This document shows, piece after piece, positions 36,201 to 44,320 of a stretch of DNA of 64,000 nt. The stretch covers positions 3,373,501 to 3,437,500 of the forward strand of contig NZ_AKVN02000001.1 in assembly GCF_000271485.2 (NCBI RefSeq), written 5' to 3'. The notes beneath the pieces were generated by a model. That model searched no databases, was not told the origin of the DNA, and worked only from the letters and a program-made list of their open reading frames with translations. The DNA comes from Pelosinus fermentans DSM 17108 (GTDB lineage: Bacteria > Bacillota > Negativicutes > DSM-13327). The stretch's first letter is position 1; the number at the start of each line of letters is the position of its first letter. The position numbers and the translations under genes were made by a program.

Positions 36201-36953
36201 TTAGCATGATTGGTTTGTTAAAATAAGTGGTCCATTACTCGTAATAGCAATCGTATGTTCATATTGAGCGGAAAGCTTACCATCAACCGTTCTGGCAGTC
36301 CACTCATTCTCATCAATTTTACATTGCCACACACCAGCATTGACCATTGGCTCTATTGTTATCACCATACCTTCTTCTAATCGAATACCTTTACCAGCTT
36401 TACCGTAATGAGGGATAGAAGGCTCTTCATGCATATGCGGTCCGACACCATGCCCTGTAAAATCTCTCACAACAGAGAATCCTTCCTTTTCAACAAAGGT
36501 TTGAATTGCGTATCCAATATCTCCCACCCGGTTACCAATCTGTACTTGTTCAATACCTTTGTATAAAGACTCTTTAGTGACTGTAAGCAGATGCAGTGCT
36601 TTATCTGAGATCGTACCAACTGCATAGCTCCAAGCGGAATCAGCAAGCGCACCATTATAATTAACCACCATATCAATTGTTATAATATCGCCATTTCTAA
36701 GTGGTTTCTTATTCGGAAACCCATGGCAAATCTCATCATTAACAGAAGCACAAATCGCATAGGGATATCCCCGATATCCTCTTTGCTCAGGTGTAGCTCT
36801 CCATGTGGCTAAATAATCTTCAACGAAGGTATTGATTTCTAAGGTACGAATACCAGGCCTAATAATTTTCTGAATTTCTTTATGACAAGAAGCCAAAATT
36901 TCACCTGCTTCCTGCATCATTTTAATTTCTCGTTCACTTTTTAGCACAATCAT
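36201..36953 (-). CDS. map: Methionine aminopeptidase type I
   Basis: A 250-residue Map. Motifs: YPYAICASVNDEICHGFP, metal-binding Asp in NGDIITIDMVVNYNGALADSAW (two Asp), FTGHGVGPHMHEEPSIPHYG with His and IEPMVNAG with Glu, the final Glu near the end. It removes the N-terminal Met from nascent proteins in the cytosol. The start ATG 36953 follows GGGGG. The presence of a stand-alone copy far from ribosomal genes suggests an additional map; the main one may lie elsewhere. Confidence 0.94.
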   Translation of the reverse strand: MIVLKSEREIKMMQEAGEILASCHKEIQKIIRPGIRTLEINTFVEDYLATWRATPEQRGYRGYPYAICASVNDEICHGFPNKKPLRNGDIITIDMVVNYNGALADSAWSYAVGTISDKALHLLTVTKESLYKGIEQVQIGNRVGDIGYAIQTFVEKEGFSVVRDFTGHGVGPHMHEEPSIPHYGKAGKGIRLEEGMVITIEPMVNAGVWQCKIDENEWTARTVDGKLSAQYEHTIAITSNGPLILTNQSC

Positions 36954-37042
36954 GCGTAAACCCCCAGTTCTTTACTGCGATTAAAAACCTTATTATGCCT
37001 TTCTTCAACCACAAAAATACAAATTCCTGCAAAATTCCACGT

Positions 37043-37091
37043 AAGTATCCATAATACGATAGATTGTCAACCTATCGTATTATGGATACTT
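37043..37091. repeat. Perfect 20-base inverted repeat between divergent genes
   Basis: Arms of 20 identical bases starting AAGTATCCATAATACG, 9-base loop, no T tract. It lies between map (minus) and the methyltransferase (plus), where no terminator is expected. See findings. Confidence 0.7.
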
Positions 37092-37209
37092 TGCTGGAGT
37101 GGCGTAAAGGGAATGGCAAAGCTTTGGCGTAACTATATAGTAGTTAAGCCAAGTCTATTTTTGAGTATTCTATAATACGTTATGCTAAATAGAGAAAGGA
37201 TGATACCTG

Positions 37210-38079
37210 ATGTCCAGTAACCTAAGTTGGAAAACTGCCTTTCTAGTGGCATCCATGCGATTGATTGAACAGTACCAGCCAAAAGAGACGCAACTGTTTT
37301 ATGATCCAGTTATTAAACACTTTTTTAGTAAAATCATTCTTTTCCAGATGAAATTCAAATTCATCAGGGATATGGAAATTCTATTTTCTGAACTCATGAC
37401 AAAAGGTGCTTTTGGCGCATTAATCTGTAGAACTAAATATATTGATGATTTACTTAAAACGGCAATGGCAAATGGCATTGACCAGATCGTTATATTGGGA
37501 GCCGGCTTAGACACACGGCCATATCGAATCCCAGGCATCGACAAGCTGAAGGTAATTGAAGTTGATTTACCGATTATGCAAGATATAAAGAAGGAGAAGA
37601 TACAAAAATTTCTTAGTGCAATGCCTCCCCATGTCACCTTTACCCCCATTGATTTTAATCACCAAACTCTTGATGAAGTATTGAATATTCAGCAACTAGA
37701 TTTCTCAAAACCAATCTTCTTTATCTGGGAAGGGGTTACTCCCTATATTTCTGAAGAAGGTGTAGTAAGTACACTCGAATTTATTTCAAAAGCCTCCTCA
37801 GGAAGCATAGTAGTCTTTTCATACATTTTGAAGAGTATCATCAATCAGACCTCCGATATACCCGGAGCAGATAACGTGTTAAACTATTTCGAGTCAAAAT
37901 CTCACCCTTGGATTTTTGGACTTGATCCATTAGGTTTAACTGATTTTCTAACGCCATTTCATCTTACCCTAGTCGAGGATATTGGAGCTTCCTATTATCA
38001 AGAAAACTATTTAAAGCCTCTAAATAGGAATTTGGCTGTATCAAAAATCGAGCGGATCGCCTATGCAAAAATCATGTAA
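37210..38079 (+). CDS. Leucine carboxyl methyltransferase-like SAM methyltransferase
   Basis: A 289-residue SAM-dependent methyltransferase of the LCMT/PPM1-like family. It has VILGAGLDTRPYRIPGIDKLKVIEVDLP as SAM motif I with its post-I acid, and FIWEGVTPYISEEGV typical for the family. The start ATG 37210 follows AAGGATGATACCTG. The family methylates carboxyl groups of proteins or small molecules (bacterial members often in secondary metabolism or unknown); substrate unknown. Single gene. Confidence 0.9.
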   Translation: MSSNLSWKTAFLVASMRLIEQYQPKETQLFYDPVIKHFFSKIILFQMKFKFIRDMEILFSELMTKGAFGALICRTKYIDDLLKTAMANGIDQIVILGAGLDTRPYRIPGIDKLKVIEVDLPIMQDIKKEKIQKFLSAMPPHVTFTPIDFNHQTLDEVLNIQQLDFSKPIFFIWEGVTPYISEEGVVSTLEFISKASSGSIVVFSYILKSIINQTSDIPGADNVLNYFESKSHPWIFGLDPLGLTDFLTPFHLTLVEDIGASYYQENYLKPLNRNLAVSKIERIAYAKIM

Positions 38080-38118
38080 TCATAGTAATAAAAAATTCTT
38101 GTACATGGGGGAATTCAT

Positions 38119-38223
38119 TTGAAATTTGAATATCTATCTGAAAATCAGGAATATATCCCATTAGTAGCCACTTGGTTGTATAAAGAAGGGATTTATAATC
38201 ATACAATCACCTTCTCAGCATGA
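38119..38223 (+). pseudogene. Truncated GNAT acetyltransferase gene
   Basis: A TTG start behind GGGGGAATTCAT opens a 34-codon frame KFEYLSENQEYIPLVATWLY that looks like the N-terminus of GNAT proteins (typically LADHPEFIPTLAKWHYEEW) and ends at a TGA. The acetyl-CoA domain is missing. Confidence 0.6.
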
Positions 38224-38494
38224 TTATTACCGCAATTATATCTTCATATGCGTAAAATAACAACTATACCGTCAGAAATCACTTATATCTTCATTTTAAA
38301 ATGCTTTCCCTGTGGTTCACAATATCCGCCTTAAGAACATTGAGCGTCTTTTTGTCATTTGCGAACAGAGTGAAGCAATCTCTGAACAAGTTGGGGATTG
38401 CTTCGCCATGCTCGCAATGACAGGCTAATGGTACAAAAAAATGAACCGCTGTCACATTGGCAGAGGTTCATTCAATTCCATTCGTTATATTTTA
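38224..38494. other. Intergenic carrying a dispersed palindromic repeat
   Basis: No gene. It has AT-rich sequence and then the palindromic repeat element at 38353-38422, which ends just before the hypothetical gene. Confidence 0.6.
38353..38422. repeat. Dispersed palindromic repeat (TGTCATT-GCGA / GAAGCAATC type)
   Basis: TGTCATTTGCGAACAGAG, TGAAGCAATC, a short loop, GGGGATTGCTTCGCCATG and CTCGCAATGACA form an imperfect palindrome. The pattern TGTCATTGCGAG plus GAAGCAATCC is a very common intergenic mobile or REP-like repeat in many bacteria. Non-coding. Confidence 0.72.
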
Positions 38495-38902
38495 CTATAA
38501 TTTCTCCATAGCTGTTCCAATCTTCATACCATCGAAAAAGCCTTTGTTATAGTGCATATAGGTAGCTGTCACGACCAGTTGAGTAACGGCTTGACTTACT
38601 TTTTCCGGCTGCCCCTCTAGTAGTTGATCGACTTGGTTCATGATTGTTGTATATTCACTAGAGAAGTTACCAAATTGCAACTTTCCTTCTAATTTTTCTT
38701 GGCGCATAAGAACAAATTCCTGCCAATCGTGCAGTACATCGCCTTTATCCAGCCATTGCCCAGTGACTATACTTCTAAGGGGTATGTTCATCTCCACGAT
38801 CCCTTGTTGATTGTGGGGCTGAATGCTCTCTGTTTTCGCTGTCAAATCTCTTTGATGCCGCCGGCTGTTCCTGTTTCTTTTACTTCTTCTTATTGATACC
38901 AA
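38495..38902 (-). CDS. Hypothetical protein downstream of structured leader
   Basis: About 135 residues, basic at the N-terminus (SIRRSKRNRNSRRHQRDL) and otherwise soluble and Gln/Glu-rich, ending HYNKGFFDGMKIGTAMEKL. I do not recognise it. The TTG start at 38902 is favoured because GGGGGG lies 7 bases before it; the longer frame begins at an ATG inside that region. It is preceded on the same strand by the structured RNA (38992-39250), whose terminator would control its expression if the RNA is an attenuator. Confidence 0.6.
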   Translation of the reverse strand: MVSIRRSKRNRNSRRHQRDLTAKTESIQPHNQQGIVEMNIPLRSIVTGQWLDKGDVLHDWQEFVLMRQEKLEGKLQFGNFSSEYTTIMNQVDQLLEGQPEKVSQAVTQLVVTATYMHYNKGFFDGMKIGTAMEKL

Positions 38903-38991
38903 TGTATATCCCCCCATATTCATACTGTATGAGGCTTCTTCTTACTAAGATACCAGAAGAAGCCAGCACACAGCTAGTGTAATGGGAGAAA

Positions 38992-39250
38992 TTAAAAAGC
39001 CCATGCGAGGTTTTTCAAACCTACACATGCGCTTTGCTTCATCTTGATTGCATGCAGACGCTCAGCCTCTGCCAGAACTACAACCCTACTATCCCGAACA
39101 TACCATCCCTTGTTATCAGGGAAAGATCACGGTATAATAAATTGTCGTCGTAGACAGGTAACTGTTACGTGTAGGTGCTTAGGCCACCTGCTCGTGCCTG
39201 AGAGTGTTCCTGCACTCTTGGGACACGGCGACTTTTTAATTTCCACCTAT
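38992..39250 (-). ncRNA. Structured RNA of about 260 nt, ncRNA or leader with attenuator
   Basis: On the minus strand a near-consensus promoter (TTGCAA, 16 bases, TATAAT; at 39278-39283 and 39256-39261) gives a start near 39250. The transcript ends with a terminator: stem GCGCATGTGTAGGTTT with AAACCTCGCATGGGC, then TTTTTAATTT (38991-39032). In between are several stem-loops: AAGAGTG with its complement, AGGTG with CACCT, GTAAC-A-GTTAC, GCAGA with TCTGC, and an outer GTCG with CGAC. The segment ACCTACAC near 39170 is fully complementary to GTGTAGGT of the terminator arm, so a competing antiterminator is possible. No coding frame fits. No known family is recognised (checked by eye: 6S, tmRNA, SRP, RNase P, T-box, common riboswitches). 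Confidence 0.65.
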
Positions 39251-39815
39251 TACTAATTATAGTACTTTTCCTTTGGATTGCAAGCTAAAAGTATAGGGGA
39301 AAACTCAGCCTTTTACAGTAAGAATTATGTTCCATTGACACAGAGCTGGGTGAAAGTTTCATGCCAGTGTTAAGCATCATCTGTGACTGGGTAAAAATTA
39401 CTTGAATCTTCGATTGAAATCTGCCGTTATGTAGCCACTGCCCCATCGATATAACAAGGAAGCTTTTTTTGCCTTAATCAGCAAAGAGAGCTTCCTTATT
39501 ATATTCCATATGAATTGTGAAATCAAAGAAAAACTTCTGATTTATCTTCGGAACAACAGACAACCATTCTTAAGAGCGCATAAAATCATTTGGCGGTGGA
39601 ATACTGTTGGCACTATTGCCGGATTCAAATACACTTTTTCGGCATACCGAGCGAATTATCGGCAATTGGGATTACTGGATTATTTTCTAATATTCTATAT
39701 AACGTACTGGTAAAACAATGGTATTTTAGGATATATCCGGTAGATACTGCAGTCGATATCGGGCTAAAAAATTGGGTTAATCGCTGCCTATTCTACTAAT
39801 AGGAGAAAAATTCAC
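39251..39815. other. Intergenic with promoter, stem-loop and unrecognised open frames
   Basis: Holds the promoter of the RNA (39256-39283), a stem-loop at 39456-39497 (AAGGAAGCT and AGCTTCCTT) and overlapping open frames at 39510-39800. The latter have no clear ribosome binding site and match no family I know. Confidence 0.5.
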
Positions 39816-40376
39816 ATGGAAGAGTCACTACACTTAATCAATGAAATTATGGAAGTACATGCCAAGTTTATTCAGCTCAACTATGATCATTGGCTTCATT
39901 ATGAATTTTATACTTGGCAATGGTGGGTACTTATGTTCATACTGATCGTACCTTGGTTTATATGGTTAGCTGTGCTAGATAAAAAGAAAGTAGTTGAAAT
40001 CTTTCTTTACGGTCAAATGATTTTTTTATTTACCACAGGTATGGATGCTATCGGTGTAACGTATCGGTTATGGTATTATCCTATTAAAGTATCTCCTAAG
40101 TTACCTCATATTTTTCCGTTGGATAGCACGGTATTACCGATCATCTACATGATTATTTATCAACATTGCCCGAGATGGCCTTTATTTCTTAAAGCAACCA
40201 TTGTGATGGCTGCCGTATTCGCCTTTATTGGAGAACCACTCGTTGAGCGAATGGGGTTTTATACTCCACTAAACTGGTTAATTATCTACTCTTTCCCCAT
40301 ATACATTATAATAGGTGTAGTTTGTAAAAAGTTTATTGACTGGCTCGTTTCGATTCGCCAAAAGCATGAGCGTTGA
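39816..40376 (+). CDS. CBO0543-like membrane protein
   Basis: A 186-residue membrane protein with about five hydrophobic helices, the first being WWVLMFILIVPWFIWLAVL. It resembles the CBO0543 family found in spore-forming Firmicutes, known only by name. Conserved-looking aromatic stretch YRLWYYPIKVSPKLPHIFPLD lies in the middle and is characteristic. The start ATG 39816 follows AGGAG with a long spacer. No function known; not in an operon. Confidence 0.75.
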   Translation: MEESLHLINEIMEVHAKFIQLNYDHWLHYEFYTWQWWVLMFILIVPWFIWLAVLDKKKVVEIFLYGQMIFLFTTGMDAIGVTYRLWYYPIKVSPKLPHIFPLDSTVLPIIYMIIYQHCPRWPLFLKATIVMAAVFAFIGEPLVERMGFYTPLNWLIIYSFPIYIIIGVVCKKFIDWLVSIRQKHER

Positions 40377-40451
40377 AAGCCAGTGCAGTATTAGGTTTGA
40401 ATACTCTAGATCTATCCTATTGTCCTAAAGATGTAATCATTGCAAAATAAA

Positions 40452-40475
40452 AGACTTCTCAATAATGAGAAGTCT
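40452..40475. terminator. Terminator between lutC and CBO0543-like gene
   Basis: Perfect arms AGACTTCTC and GAGAAGTCT, loop of 6. On the minus strand TTTTATTTT follows, for the lut operon; the plus-strand gene ends upstream too. Confidence 0.82.
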
Positions 40476-40515
40476 CATAAATAGTATAAGTTGGGGTCAA
40501 TACCTTCCGTATTCT

Positions 40516-41235
40516 TTACGCCTCATCCAGGATCAAAGCATAGACATATCTGGAACCATGGACTCCAATGGTTAACACCATTTCTATATCGGTAGTCCGG
40601 CTAGGACCAGAAATAAAAGTGGTTGTGGTAGGCAGATTGGTTCCATACCGTTCTTTAAACAACTTCACCACGCCAGTAAATCCATCCACTAATTGAGCTG
40701 TTGTAAAGATAGCAATCAGGGTAATTGGCAATACACATACGGTGGTAGGCTGACCGGGCGATGACGAGGGCAATACAAGAGTACCGGTTTCGGCCATTGC
40801 AATATCGCTCCAAACAATGCCGGCTTCCATAGAAGCAGCTTTGCCAATCCAATCACTATAGTTTTTTTCTAATGGCCACCGCGATAATGAAGCCTGTGTA
40901 TCTGAAAATATTTCTTCTAATTTTAGTTTTTCAAGTTCAGGATGATCCCAGCACATTGCCTTTTGAAGCTGTCTCTCTTGAATGATTTGTTTTATTGCTT
41001 GTGCTAACTCGACTCGATCCTTAATATTGAAGGCTTTCCCGCCCAAAGTGGTCCATTCCTGAATAAATCGTTCCCGCAGCTCTCGCCGATCTTCAACCGT
41101 TGTTTCACGCTGGGTAAATAAGCCATCCATTGGGTTTTCTACGCGTGGAGCTTTCCCGCCAGGCGGAGTTTTTATATTCTGGCGTATGGTAGAAAAGAAC
41201 GCTTCGCGATTACCTGTTACGATTCCATTTGCCAT
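40516..41235 (-). CDS. lutC: Lactate utilization protein C (LUD domain)
   Basis: A 239-residue LUD-domain protein. It has AGIVWSDIAMAETGTLVLPSS with the substrate or cofactor Glu-Thr, and SGPSRTTDIEMVLTIGVHGSRYVYALIL at the end. LutC is the non-cluster subunit of the LutABC L-lactate oxidation system that delivers electrons from lactate to the membrane. The start ATG 41235 follows AAAGGAGTAGCAAA. Last gene of lutABC, 4 bases behind lutB. Confidence 0.92.
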   Translation of the reverse strand: MANGIVTGNREAFFSTIRQNIKTPPGGKAPRVENPMDGLFTQRETTVEDRRELRERFIQEWTTLGGKAFNIKDRVELAQAIKQIIQERQLQKAMCWDHPELEKLKLEEIFSDTQASLSRWPLEKNYSDWIGKAASMEAGIVWSDIAMAETGTLVLPSSSPGQPTTVCVLPITLIAIFTTAQLVDGFTGVVKLFKERYGTNLPTTTTFISGPSRTTDIEMVLTIGVHGSRYVYALILDEA

Positions 41236-41239
41236 TTTG

Positions 41240-42661
41240 CTACTCCTTTCCGTCGTTTTTCATTTCCCGCCATATTTCATGAAAGAATTTCTTCGGAAGG
41301 GCTGGCATATCACGATGCTTTAACCAATCAGAAATTGGCGGTGGACCATAGGCAATTTTCTCCGCCTTGACCAGTGGGAATTGAAAGCGCCTAGCCATTC
41401 CTATTGAGAAACGATAGCGGCTCATGCTAGCAAAAGCAGCACTCCATCCTTTGTAGGTCATATCTTCGACAAGTCCGCCTGTTTTTTCAAGCTCGACCTT
41501 GTCGTTGCGCAGGGCGTAGAGCATATCATGTAATGGAATTTTGACCGGACAGGCAAAGGTACATGCGCCGCACAGTGTTGTCGCATATGCCAGTTCACCA
41601 TACTTATCCATACCTTGATACAAGGGAGATAAAACTGCTCCAATTGGTCCTGGATATACCCAGCCATAGGCATGACCGCCAATATTCCGATACACCGGAC
41701 AGGCGTTTAAACAAGATCCGCAGCGAATGCAGTTCAGGATTTTTTCGTATTTTGTCCCTAACTGTTTAGAACGGCCGTTGTCGACAATAACGAGATGAAA
41801 TTCTTGAGGTCCGTCCAGTTCTTCCGGATTTCGCACTCCCGTAGAAAGGGTATTATATACGGTTAGTTTCTGTCCGGTAGCGCTGCGGGCTAATAGAGAG
41901 AGCATCACTGTAAGCTCTTCTAAGCCAGGCAGAATTCGCTCCATTCCCATGATTGTAACCAGCGTGGGAGCTAGTGTGGATATAATACGGGCATTGCCTT
42001 CGTTCGTACACAACGTTATCGCTCCCGAATCCGCTAATGCAAAATTACAGCCTGTAATGCCAATATCAATTCCTAAAAACTTTTCCCGCAAATATTTTCT
42101 GGCAAAGCCGCATAAATCAGCAATTTCAGTAGAAACTTTTTCTTCACTCACTGCGTTGAAGAGATCGGCCACCTGAAATCTGTTTTTATGCATAGCCGGT
42201 GCTATGATATGGGAAGGTGTTTCACCTGCCAGCTGAATAATCCATTCTCCTAAATCAGATTCAATTACATTGCAGCCCTGCTGTTCTAAAGCCGGATTAA
42301 GGTGAATTTCCTCCGATACCATTGACTTGGATTTCAAAATGGTCTTAGCATTTTTCTTTTTGGCCAGTTCAGCGATATACTGAACAGCTTCCTCACCTGT
42401 TTTTGCAAGGCATACATGCCCGCCATTTTTAATGACGTTATCAACTAGCTGCTCCAAATATTGGTCCAAGTGCTGAATGACATGCAGACGAATCGCTTCC
42501 GCTCGATTGCGGAATTCCATCCAGCGATCCGCCCCCACTCCTTCAATGGCCGTAGCCCGCTGTCCTCTTAAACGTCCAGTGCCATTTTTCACGGCTTTTA
42601 GCATTGCCGTATCACGCAGTGCCTTGTGATAACGCTTGTGAAAACTCGGTTCAATATGCAT
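41240..42661 (-). CDS. lutB: Lactate utilization protein B (iron-sulfur, LUD domain)
   Basis: A 473-residue iron-sulfur flavoprotein-like subunit. N-terminal LUD domain with AIEGVGADRW and ADSGAITLCTNEGNARIIS, then two 4Fe-4S motifs CIRCGSCLNACPVYR and CGACTFACPVKIPL. The start ATG 42661 follows GGGAGGTGGTAAAA and overlaps the end of lutA by 11 bases (the longer frame upstream lies inside lutA). With LutA and LutC it oxidises lactate to pyruvate. Confidence 0.93.
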   Translation of the reverse strand: MHIEPSFHKRYHKALRDTAMLKAVKNGTGRLRGQRATAIEGVGADRWMEFRNRAEAIRLHVIQHLDQYLEQLVDNVIKNGGHVCLAKTGEEAVQYIAELAKKKNAKTILKSKSMVSEEIHLNPALEQQGCNVIESDLGEWIIQLAGETPSHIIAPAMHKNRFQVADLFNAVSEEKVSTEIADLCGFARKYLREKFLGIDIGITGCNFALADSGAITLCTNEGNARIISTLAPTLVTIMGMERILPGLEELTVMLSLLARSATGQKLTVYNTLSTGVRNPEELDGPQEFHLVIVDNGRSKQLGTKYEKILNCIRCGSCLNACPVYRNIGGHAYGWVYPGPIGAVLSPLYQGMDKYGELAYATTLCGACTFACPVKIPLHDMLYALRNDKVELEKTGGLVEDMTYKGWSAAFASMSRYRFSIGMARRFQFPLVKAEKIAYGPPPISDWLKHRDMPALPKKFFHEIWREMKNDGKE

Positions 42662-43388
42662 TTTTACCACCTCCCTGATCCAGGACTTGTGCCAGATGCA
42701 TGACTTGCACGGGAACACCCCGGCGGCTTAGACGTCCACCTATATTCATTAGGCAGGTCAAATCAGAACCAACCAATACCTCAGCACCAGTCCCAATGAT
42801 ATTTTCGACTTTTTCTTCGACTATCGCACCGGATATGTCGGCCATTTTCATGGAAAAAGTTCCCCCGAAGCCGCAGCAATCAAAGGAATAGGGCAATTCG
42901 ATAAAATCAATTCCTTTTACATTCTTAAGTAATGTTTTAGGTTGCTCTTCTACCCCTAGAATACGAGTCATATGACAGCTAGAATGATAGGTTACCTTCT
43001 TAGGGAAAGTGGCTCCCACATCAGTAATACCTAGTATATCGACGATAAACTGTGAGAATTCATAGCATTTCGCAACAAATTCCTCTGCCCGTTTTTTCCA
43101 TATGGGATCATTGGCAAATAGAATTGGATAGCCATGATGTATCATAGCCGCACAAGAGCCAGAGGGAATAACCACCTTTTCGCTCTTTTCAAAAACCTCA
43201 ATCATCTTTTTGGCTACAATAGCAGTTTCTTTATAGTACCCACTCGAGAAGGCGGGCTGGCCACAACAAGTTTGTCCTTCCGGAAAGTCAAGATCTACCC
43301 CGTTGCGTCTTAATACTTGAACTACACTTTTGCCAACGTCTGCGTACATCATATCGGCAATGCAAGTTACAAATAACGATGCTTTCAA
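42651..43388 (-). CDS. lutA: Lactate utilization protein A (CCG-domain heterodisulfide-reductase-like)
   Basis: About 246 residues with the cysteine-rich CCG motifs: CCGQPAFSSGYY, and FDCCGFGGTFSMKM with SCHMTRILG, typical for LutA/GlcF-type subunits carrying iron-sulfur or disulfide sites. TTG start at 43388 behind GGGGGGGAG (the longer frame would run through this site). First gene of lutABC; translation is coupled to lutB by overlap. No regulator gene is adjacent. Confidence 0.92.
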   Translation of the reverse strand: MKASLFVTCIADMMYADVGKSVVQVLRRNGVDLDFPEGQTCCGQPAFSSGYYKETAIVAKKMIEVFEKSEKVVIPSGSCAAMIHHGYPILFANDPIWKKRAEEFVAKCYEFSQFIVDILGITDVGATFPKKVTYHSSCHMTRILGVEEQPKTLLKNVKGIDFIELPYSFDCCGFGGTFSMKMADISGAIVEEKVENIIGTGAEVLVGSDLTCLMNIGGRLSRRGVPVQVMHLAQVLDQGGGKNAY

Positions 43389-43927
43389 TTTACTCCCCCC
43401 CTGCATACTTTCTATTGTCTGTCTCAATATTATGCCAAAGAACGGGTTCCTTTTATTCTTAGTTGCTTATAAATTGCAAGTAATTTTTTAAAATTTTCCT
43501 TTAATCCACAAATGTACTTTTAGCGATCTCCATTCTATAGGCAAAATCTCCTGACAAAATAAAGATGTCGCCTATAGAGTAGACGATAAAAACTGTCTAC
43601 TCTATAGGGGACATCTCACAATCCCTTAATGACAATAACTCTATGCCGAAAAAAATAAGTCATAATATCATCATGACTTAAATTAAAATCCATATATTCG
43701 CCTGCAAAATTCTATCTACATGCATGGAGATCCCTTAGCAGCTGAACTTGGAATGTTTAAATCTTACCACCAAGTTCTCTTATTTGTTGTTTAGCACTTT
43801 CGATATTAGGGGTCCGCAGAAGGTGCATGGCGTATAAATAAGCTGTAAGCCTCTAGTGCTTGACCATTAACAAATTTTCACGCAATGGAATGCCATTGAC
43901 TATGGCACATCAAAAGTAATATCCATT
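43389..43927. other. Intergenic with long inverted repeat
   Basis: Holds the upstream region of lutA and the 22-base inverted repeat at 43563-43616. Between about 43690 and 43927 no gene is recognised; a short minus-strand frame ending near 43755 (ESAKQQIRELGGKI) could be the tail of a lost gene but is too short to assign. Confidence 0.5.
43563..43616. repeat. Long inverted repeat upstream of lutABC
   Basis: 22-base arms beginning AGATGTCGCCTATAGAGTAG with one mismatch and a 10-base loop. It has no T tract behind either side. About 175 bases before the lutA start. Confidence 0.65.
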
Positions 43928-44176
43928 TCATAATGCATCAATATCTACAGCATATTCGATTTTATTGGCAACCTCTTTGGCGAGAGTATTACCAAAAAGA
44001 ATTTTAAGAATATAAAAGTCAAGTTCTAAGCCTGAGGTCACTCCTGCAGACGTAATTATGTTACCATCACGTACAACTTTGGCTTTTTCTACAGTAATTG
44101 TATTATAGGCTTCTAATTCTGCAAATGCAGAGTGATAAGTAGTCGCTTTTTTACCATCAAGCAATTCATCCCGCAT
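43928..44176 (-). pseudogene. C-terminal remnant of a DJ-1/PfpI gene
   Basis: The 82 codons read RDELLDGKKATTYHSAF and later GNIITSAGVTSGLELDFYILKILFG, the C-terminal half of DJ-1/PfpI proteins (compare KGRKGTTYH and ATTHW in the intact copies). The N-terminal half with the nucleophile Cys is missing; the upstream frame is interrupted. It lies head-to-head with the histidine kinase gene. Confidence 0.82.
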
Positions 44177-44320
44177 ATTTTACCAAGTCCTGTAATTTTT
44201 ACTCGTTCATTTCGTAAAGAAATGATAAATCTTATAGATATTTATGATTTTAAAAAGGAAAATTTCAACTTTTGTGATATAATTCAACTGCAAATAATTG
44301 TATCTAAATTAGGAGAAGTT

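Noticed and set aside
38992-39250. Structured RNA read as T-box, 6S, tmRNA, SRP or RNase P RNA
   Set aside because: None of the conserved strings was found (T-box AGGGTGG-ACCGCG, SRP GGAAG loop, RNase P core), and the fold is multi-branched rather than a single long hairpin as in 6S.
39510-39800. Overlapping open frames before the CBO0543-like gene
   Set aside because: Two frames of about 67 and 69 codons overlap, neither with a good ribosome binding site nor a recognisable family.
43740-43830. Tail-like frame ESAKQQIRELGGKI on the minus strand
   Set aside because: About 25 codons only; could be a gene tail but cannot be assigned to a family.
44132-44320. Upstream extension of the histidine kinase frame
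   Set aside because: The extension overlaps the DJ-1 remnant, and the ATG at 44321 has a clear AGGAG site.
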